A stretch of 64,000 nucleotides of DNA from CAMYMQ01 sp963730305. Lineage in GTDB: Bacteria; Pseudomonadota; Alphaproteobacteria; Bin65. The stretch spans positions 62,001 to 126,000 of the forward strand of contig CAVSRB010000004.1 of the NCBI GenBank assembly GCA_963730305.1. The letters run 5' to 3'. Each line of letters starts with the position of its first letter. The first letter of the stretch is position 1. Below, piece after piece: positions 59,409 to 64,000 of this stretch. The position numbers and the translations under genes were made by a program. Below the pieces are notes generated by a model that made no database searches, had not been told where the DNA came from, and saw nothing but the letters and a program-made list of their open reading frames with translations.

Positions 59409-60335
59409 ATGACCGCACGACACACCCGGACGGATAGCCAGGGCCCGGTCCCCGCCACCGCGGGGATCGGGCTTCGGCATCCCTATGTCGACGCCTTCCT
59501 GGCCGACCCCGAGCGGGCCGGCTGGATCGAGGTGCATTCCGAGAATTACCTGTGCGCCGGCGGCCCGCGGCTTTCGTCGCTCGAGCGCCTGCGCGCGGAC
59601 CTGGCGGTGAGCTGCCACGGCGTCGGCCTGTCGCTCGGCTCGGCCGAGGGCCTCGACGAGGCGCACCTGCGCCGGCTGCGCGGCCTGTTCGACCGGATCG
59701 AGCCCGGCCTCGTCTCCGAGCACGTCTCGTGGAGCGTGACCGACGCCACCTATCTCAACGACCTGCTGCCCCTGCCCTACACGCAGGAGGCGCTGGACGT
59801 GCTGTGCCGCAACATCGATCACGCCCAGGAGGCGTTCGGCCGCCGCATCCTGATCGAGAACCCGTCCTCCTATCTGGCCTTCGCGCCCGCCGAGATGACC
59901 GAGTGGGCGTTCATCGCCGAGGCGGTGAAACGGACCGGCTGCGGCCTGCTGCTCGACGTCAACAACATCCACGTCAGCGCCCACAACCACGGCTTCGACC
60001 CGGCCGAGTATCTCGCCGGCATCCCGGCCGACGCGGTCGAAGAGATCCACATCGCCGGCCACGCCGACTGCGAGAACCCGGAAGAGGCCGGGGCCGGCCG
60101 GGTGCTGATCGACGACCACGGCCACCCCGTGATCGAGCCGGTCTGGGCGCTGCTCGACGCGGCGCTCGACCGGCTCGGCCCCCGACCCGTCCTGCTCGAG
60201 CGCGACATGAACTTCCCGCCGCTCGACGAGCTGCTCGCCGAGACGGCGCGCGCCCAGGCCGCGCTCGACCGCCGCACCGCCGCCAGCGCCGCGCCCGGCC
60301 CCGCTCTCAGCCCCACGCTCAGCCATGTTGCGTGA
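59409..60335 (+). CDS. bufB: Bufferin maturase BufB (DUF692, MNIO family)
   Basis: 308 aa TIM-barrel multinuclear non-haem iron enzyme that oxidises cysteines of BufA. Conserved metal-site segments: GIGLRHPYVDAFL, EVHSENYL, SCHGVGLSLG, VSEHVSWS, ENPSSYLAFA, LLLDVNNIHVSAHNHG and HIAGHA. Starts 34 bases after the second precursor and its last codons overlap the start of bufC by 11 bases. C-terminal 20 residues are Ala/Pro-rich and probably disordered. Confidence 0.93.
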   Translation: MTARHTRTDSQGPVPATAGIGLRHPYVDAFLADPERAGWIEVHSENYLCAGGPRLSSLERLRADLAVSCHGVGLSLGSAEGLDEAHLRRLRGLFDRIEPGLVSEHVSWSVTDATYLNDLLPLPYTQEALDVLCRNIDHAQEAFGRRILIENPSSYLAFAPAEMTEWAFIAEAVKRTGCGLLLDVNNIHVSAHNHGFDPAEYLAGIPADAVEEIHIAGHADCENPEEAGAGRVLIDDHGHPVIEPVWALLDAALDRLGPRPVLLERDMNFPPLDELLAETARAQAALDRRTAASAAPGPALSPTLSHVA

Positions 60336-61084
60336 GCTCCAGGCCGACTTCCGCGCGGGCGTGCTGGCCCCGGGCGCGCCGGCCGCGGCCACCCCGGAGC
60401 GCTTCGGCGAGGCCGGCGTGGTCGGCGCCGAGCGCTTCTGGATCCACCGCAACAACTACGTCGCGTCGCTGACCGGCGTGCTCGCCGACACCTACCGCGC
60501 GATCGCCCGCTTCGTCGGCGAGGAGAACTTCAACTTCCTCGCCCACCGCTACGCCCGCCAGTCACCGCCGACCGAACCGTGCCTGTACGCCTACGGCGAC
60601 GGCTTCGCCGACTTCCTGACCGGGATCGAGGCGGCGGTCGAGGAGCTGCCCTTCCTGCCCGACCTGGCGCGGCTCGAATGGGCGGTCAACGACGCCTATT
60701 TCGCCGCCGACGCCGAGCCGCTGATCGCCGAGGCGCTGGCCGCGCTCGCGCCGGACGACTATGCCGGCCTGCGCCTGACCCTGCACCCGACCGCGCGGCT
60801 GGTCGCGTCCGCCTATCCGGTCTGGCACCTCTGGGACGCCGAGGACCTGGGCGGCGACGTTCCCGGACGAGGGCGACCACGTGCTCGTCCTGCGACCCGA
60901 GGACAAGGTCGACGTCATCCTGCTGTCGCCCGGCGACCACGCCTTCGTGTCCGCGCTCGCGGTCGGCGCGCCGCTCGGCGAGGCCGCCGCGGCGGCGCTC
61001 GCCGCCGAGCCCGGCTTCGACCTGATGACCGCGCTCGCCGCCCACCTCGACCGCGGCACCTTCGCCGGCTTCGATCCCGCCTAG
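60325..61084 (+). pseudogene. bufC: Bufferin operon partner BufC (DUF2063), frameshifted
   Basis: Reads as 252 aa if the extra G near 60859 is removed: MLRELQADFRAGVLAP, RFWIHRNNYVASLTGVLADT, ARLEWAVNDAYFAADAEPL, LWDAEDLGGDFPDEGDHVLV and FDLMTALAAHLDRGTF. BufC binds the precursor and presents it to BufB. The literal frame instead runs on in phase through the DoxX gene to 61680 as a spurious 451-aa fusion. Both halves are intact in sequence, so the shift is probably an error. Overlaps the bufB end by 11 bases. Confidence 0.88.
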
Positions 61085-61149
61085 GCCGGCGCCGACCCGT
61101 CATTCGCGCGGCCCGCGCGCAACGTTCCCCACTGAAGAAGGCATTCCCG

Positions 61150-61680
61150 ATGGACATGGCGCGCACCCCGGTCACCCACGGCGGCGTGGACGGACTGATC
61201 CAACGGCTGTTCCGGCTGTTCGAGCGGATCCCCTACTGGCCGCTCGCGCTGGGCGCGCGGGTCGCGGTCGGCCTGTACTTCTATCGCTCGGCGCTGACCC
61301 GCGTGGAGACCAAGCTCGACCTCGGCCTGTTCAAGATCCCGCTGCCCTGGACGATCAAGCAGAACCAGATCGACTTCCTGTTCCCCCAGGAATATTTCGC
61401 CGAGGCGCTGCCCCATTGGCTGTCGACCGTGCTCGCCCACATGACCGTGTGGGCCGAGAGCTGCCTGCCGATCCTCTTGATCCTGGGCCTGGCCTCGCGC
61501 TTCTCGGCGCTGGCGCTCGGTATCATGGTGCTCGGCATCGGCCTGGTGATCTATCCCGACTTCTTCTCGAAGGAGGCGCTGCACTTCGCCGTGCTCGCCT
61601 TCCTGATCGTGAAGATGGGCCCGGGGCTGGTCTCGGTCGACGCCGGCATCCGCCGGATGCGGTGGGGCAAGAGGGCGTAG
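61150..61680 (+). CDS. DoxX family membrane protein
   Basis: 176 aa with four membrane helices (WPLALGARVAVGLYFYRSAL, the LSTVLAHMTVWAESCLPILL region, ALALGIMVLGIGLVI, ALHFAVLAFLIVKM). DoxX-family proteins terminate bufferin operons in many proteobacteria and may supply electrons or quinone contact. Its ATG is 65 bases after bufC. Ends immediately before the terminator-like repeat shared with position 21941. Confidence 0.9.
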   Translation: MDMARTPVTHGGVDGLIQRLFRLFERIPYWPLALGARVAVGLYFYRSALTRVETKLDLGLFKIPLPWTIKQNQIDFLFPQEYFAEALPHWLSTVLAHMTVWAESCLPILLILGLASRFSALALGIMVLGIGLVIYPDFFSKEALHFAVLAFLIVKMGPGLVSVDAGIRRMRWGKRA

Positions 61681-61700
61681 CCGGATGCCCTGCTACACGT

Positions 61701-61780
61701 CGACACCCGGCCGCGCGCCCCGTCCGACGCGAGAGCGGCTATTCACCTGACAGTCGGGCTCGGGGCGCGCCGTTTCCGTT
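61701..61780. terminator. Bidirectional terminator-like repeat, copy B
   Basis: Between convergent doxX and ilvE genes. Aligns without gaps to 21941-22020: flanks CCGGCCGCGCGCCCCG and CGGGGCGCGCCGTTTC match, while the central ten bases differ. The arms can form a strong G+C hairpin in either direction. Confidence 0.7.
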
Positions 61781-62690
61781 ACGCCGCGCTGGCCCGCGCC
61801 GCCGCCGCACGGTCGTCGCCGCGCTGGACCAGCGCGTCGTAGTCGGCGACCAGGGTGCGGGTGATCTCGCCGACCTGGAATTTCCAGTCGTCGATCTCGC
61901 GCACCGGGGTGACCTCGACGGCGGTGCCGGTCAGGAACACCTCGTCGGTCTTGGCGAACTCCTCCGGCATGATCGTCCGCTCGACGATCTCGTAGCCGCG
62001 GTCGCGGGCCAGGCCCATGACCGTCCGGCGGGTGATGCCGTCGAGGAAGCAGTCCGGCGTCGGCGTGTGGATCACCCCGTCCTGGACCAGGAAGATGTTG
62101 GCGCCGGTCGCCTCGGCCACCTGGCCGCGCCAGTCGAGCATCAGCGCGTCGTTGTAGCCGCGCCCCTCGGCGTCGTGCTTGGACAGGGTGCAGATCATGT
62201 AGAGGCCGGCGGCCTTGGACAGGACCGGCGCGGTGCGCGGGTCGGGCCGGCGGTACTTGCCGACGGTCATGCGGATGCCCTCGAGCCGCGCCTCGGGCGT
62301 GAAATAGGCCGGCCACTCCCAGGCGGCGATGGCCAGCTTCGGCTTGGCGGCCTGGGCCGAGACGCCCATCATCTCCGGCCCGCGCCAGGCGACCGGGCGG
62401 ACGTAGCCGTCGGCGATGCCCTGCTTGCGGATCAGCTCGCGGCAGGCGGCGTCGATCTCCTCGACGCTGTAGGGGATCTTGAAATCGAGGACCTCGGCGG
62501 ACCGGTGCAGCCGCTCGGTATGCTCGGTCAGCTTGAAGATGTTGCCGTTGTAGACGCGCTCGCCCTCGAAGACGCAACTGGCGTAGTGCAGACCGTGGCT
62601 CAGGACGTGCAGATTGGCATCGCGCCAGGGCACGAAGGCGCCCTGGTACCAGATCACGCCGTCACGGTCGTCGAAGGGCAATATTGACAT
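61779..62690 (-). CDS. ilvE: Branched-chain amino acid aminotransferase
   Basis: 303 aa, class IV PLP aminotransferase. PLP lysine Lys159 in APVLSKAAGLYM, EATGANIF with Glu192, and ITRRTVMGLARD near the phosphate site all match IlvE. Transaminates Leu, Ile and Val with 2-oxoglutarate. Start ATG 62690. Divergent from a MarR gene across a TTTCGCGAAA palindrome, an order seen repeatedly in Rhodospirillales. Confidence 0.95.
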   Translation of the reverse strand: MSILPFDDRDGVIWYQGAFVPWRDANLHVLSHGLHYASCVFEGERVYNGNIFKLTEHTERLHRSAEVLDFKIPYSVEEIDAACRELIRKQGIADGYVRPVAWRGPEMMGVSAQAAKPKLAIAAWEWPAYFTPEARLEGIRMTVGKYRRPDPRTAPVLSKAAGLYMICTLSKHDAEGRGYNDALMLDWRGQVAEATGANIFLVQDGVIHTPTPDCFLDGITRRTVMGLARDRGYEIVERTIMPEEFAKTDEVFLTGTAVEVTPVREIDDWKFQVGEITRTLVADYDALVQRGDDRAAAARASAA

Positions 62691-62754
62691 CGATCCGATC
62701 CTTATGGGTTAGTCCGGCGCACGTTCGCAGCCGGTCCCCGCAAGAGTTACAAAA

Positions 62755-62764
62755 TTTCGCGAAA
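62755..62764. promoter_or_regulatory. Palindrome between ilvE and MarR genes
   Basis: TTTCGCGAAA, perfect 10-base palindrome, 41 bases before the MarR start and 65 before ilvE, within an AT-richer spacer. A likely operator for the adjacent MarR protein. Confidence 0.5.
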
Positions 62765-62804
62765 CGGGAAACGTCGGTAACATTCGTATGCGAAGCTGTC
62801 AATA

Positions 62805-63260
62805 ATGCCCGATTTCAAACCAGGTGTGAATCCGCTTTTCCTGCGCGACGAGGAGCTGCGCTCGGGCATCGAGCTGCTCTATTTCGCGTGGCGCGACTTC
62901 TCCCAGGCCGCCGACGAGCTGCTCGCCGGCCAGGATCTCGGCCGCGCCCACATGCGCGCGATCTATTTCATCGGCCGCCAGCCGGGCCTGGTGGTCGGCG
63001 AGCTGCTCGACGTGCTCGGCATCACCAAGCAGAGCCTGTCGCGGGTGCTGCGCCGCCTGGTCGACGAGGGCTATGTCGAACAGCGCCAGGGCAGCGGCGA
63101 CCGCCGCCAGCGCCAGCTCTACCTGACCGACAAGGGCGCCGAGCTGGAGGAGCGGCTGACCGCGCTGCAGCGCCGCCGCTTCGCCCGCGCCTACCGCGAG
63201 GCTGGCGCCGAGGCCGTCGAGGGCTTCCGCAAGGTCCTGATGGGCCTGCGGCGAAACTAG
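62805..63260 (+). CDS. MarR-family transcriptional regulator
   Basis: 151 aa winged helix. Recognition-helix region ELLDVLGITKQSLSRVLRRL and wing VEQRQGSGDRRQRQLYLT with the conserved D-x-R-x2-Q pattern. Dimer helices at both ends. It probably binds the TTTCGCGAAA palindrome upstream, controlling itself and perhaps ilvE. The response-regulator gene follows 34 bases on but has its own -10. Confidence 0.9.
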   Translation: MPDFKPGVNPLFLRDEELRSGIELLYFAWRDFSQAADELLAGQDLGRAHMRAIYFIGRQPGLVVGELLDVLGITKQSLSRVLRRLVDEGYVEQRQGSGDRRQRQLYLTDKGAELEERLTALQRRRFARAYREAGAEAVEGFRKVLMGLRRN

Positions 63261-63281
63261 GCACGCCCGCGGCCCCGGCCC

Positions 63282-63287
63282 TATACT
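63282..63287 (+). promoter_or_regulatory. -10 element of response regulator gene giving a leaderless start
   Basis: TATACT ends seven bases before the ATG at 63295. No Shine-Dalgarno is present between, so the mRNA is predicted to start at the initiation codon. Confidence 0.5.
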
Positions 63288-63294
63288 CCGCGCC

Positions 63295-63984
63295 ATGACC
63301 GTCAACGGCGACACCTCCCACATCCTCGTGGTCGACGACGACCGCCGGCTGCGGGAACTGCTGCGCAAGTATCTGAGCGAGAACGGCTTCGCGGTGACCA
63401 CCGCGGGCGACGCCCCCGAGGCGCGGCGCAAGCTCGAATCGCTCGCCTTCGACCTGATCATCCTCGACGTCATGATGCCCGGCGAGACCGGGCTCTCCTT
63501 CGCCGAGTGGCTGCGCGGCGAGGCGACCGTGCCGATCCTGATGCTGAGCGCGATGGGCGAGACCGAGGACCGCATCGCCGGGCTGGAGCATGGCGCCGAC
63601 GACTATCTGTCCAAGCCGTTCGAGCCGCGCGAGCTATTGTTGCGCATCCGCACGGTGCTGCGCCGCGGCGGCCAGAAGGGGGCGCCCGAGGGCGAGGTCC
63701 TGTTCGGCCCGTGCCGGTTCGACCTCCAGCGCGGCGAGTTGTTCCGCGACGAGGAGCGGGTCCGGCTCACCGAATTGGAAAGCAAGATCCTGCGCGTCCT
63801 GGCGCTGCGCGCGGCCGAGCCGATGACCCGCGAGGACCTGACCCGCGAATGCGGCCTGGAGGGCGGCGAGCGCGCCGTCGACGTCCAGATCGCGCGGCTC
63901 CGCCGCAAGATCGAGACCGACCCCGGCGACCCGCGCTTCCTGCAGACGGTCCGCGGGACCGGCTACGCGCTGATCCCCGGCTGA
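63295..63984 (+). CDS. OmpR-family response regulator
   Basis: 229 aa. Receiver domain with acidic pocket VVDDD (residues 12-16), phosphoacceptor Asp58 in LDVMMPG, Ser85 and Lys107 in SKPFEP; C-terminal winged helix with LTELESKILRVLAL, GERAVDVQIARLRRKIE and VRGTGYALIPG. Two-component transcription factor. The stop overlaps the start of the next gene (TGATG), which by position would be its histidine kinase. Confidence 0.93.
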   Translation: MTVNGDTSHILVVDDDRRLRELLRKYLSENGFAVTTAGDAPEARRKLESLAFDLIILDVMMPGETGLSFAEWLRGEATVPILMLSAMGETEDRIAGLEHGADDYLSKPFEPRELLLRIRTVLRRGGQKGAPEGEVLFGPCRFDLQRGELFRDEERVRLTELESKILRVLALRAAEPMTREDLTRECGLEGGERAVDVQIARLRRKIETDPGDPRFLQTVRGTGYALIPG

Positions 63985-64000
63985 TGGCGCCCCCGCCGAT
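63984..64000 (+). CDS. Start of next gene, cut by window edge (probable sensor kinase)
   Basis: ATG at 63984 overlaps the response-regulator stop (TGATG) and is followed by codons for Ala-Pro-Pro-Pro before the window ends. Identity as a histidine kinase is inferred only from position. Confidence 0.4.

Noticed and set aside
60325..61680. A single 451-aa BufC-DoxX fusion protein
   Set aside because: The frame is open throughout only because one extra base near 60859 throws bufC into the doxX frame; homology-like sequence of the bufC C-terminus is in the other frame and ends with its own stop at 61084.
1..64000. CRISPR arrays, tRNA/rRNA genes, insertion sequences, prophage
   Set aside because: I looked for regularly spaced repeats, tRNA T-arm/acceptor pairs, transposase motifs and phage genes and saw none; only intergenic palindromic repeats are present.

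Overview
The window is about 70% G+C and almost wall-to-wall coding. It looks like an alphaproteobacterial chromosome, probably Rhodospirillales-like. This rests on the uvrC-pgsA-moaD-moaE neighbourhood, the ilvE-MarR-OmpR-type regulator order, a PAS_5 protein behind a perfect CtrA box (TTAA-N7-TTAAC), the abundance of TRAP transporters, and palindromic interspersed repeats typical of that class. No IS element, prophage, CRISPR array, rRNA or tRNA was seen.

Layout. 1-9.7 kb: tail of an ArsR regulator, hydroxypyruvate isomerase, two FAD aromatic-type monooxygenases, a small c-type cytochrome, a Tat-exported dienelactone hydrolase, a prolyl oligopeptidase, a phytanoyl-CoA-type dioxygenase and small DUF proteins. 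9.8-24.1 kb: a catabolic region with two Rieske dioxygenase alpha/beta pairs, a broken amidase, an AtuA-like protein, hemerythrin, a DctPQM TRAP transporter with two binding proteins, a secreted metallo-beta-lactamase-fold protein and a gamma-resorcylate decarboxylase. 24.2-30.1 kb: PAS_5 protein, quinone oxidoreductase, MFS exporter, OsmC and a LeuC/LeuD-type dehydratase. 30.4-38 kb: a tightly overlapping operon of TAXI-type TRAP permease, alpha/beta hydrolase and flavin-dependent oxidoreductase, two TAXI binding proteins and an enolase-superfamily enzyme. These parts together suggest uptake and ring cleavage of aromatic or carboxylic substrates.

38-50 kb is mostly housekeeping: VOC protein, MsrB, CPA2 and Ca/Na antiporters, folate genes (pteridine-reductase-like SDR, folB), uvrC, pgsA and molybdopterin genes (mobB, moeA, moaD, moaE), then a HigBA-type toxin-antitoxin pair. 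50-58.5 kb: Sel1 protein, orphan amidoligase, O-methyltransferase, DUF2218 protein with a His-rich YqjI-like PadR regulator, GST, a ferredoxin-cyclase-Rieske fusion, a probable outer-membrane protein and a class II aldolase. 58.7-61.7 kb is a complete bufferin (copper-binding RiPP) operon: two precursors, DUF692 maturase, DUF2063 partner and DoxX. The window ends with ilvE, MarR, a response regulator and the first codons of the gene after it.

Two points stand out. First, one protein joins a plant-type 2Fe-2S ferredoxin, a class III adenylate cyclase and a Rieske-type domain, which suggests redox-controlled cAMP synthesis. Second, six genes carry ten frameshifts, and every one is a single extra base with the protein otherwise intact on both sides. 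That one-way bias looks like insertion-biased sequencing or assembly error rather than gene decay, so the 'pseudogenes' here should be read as probably functional until resequenced.
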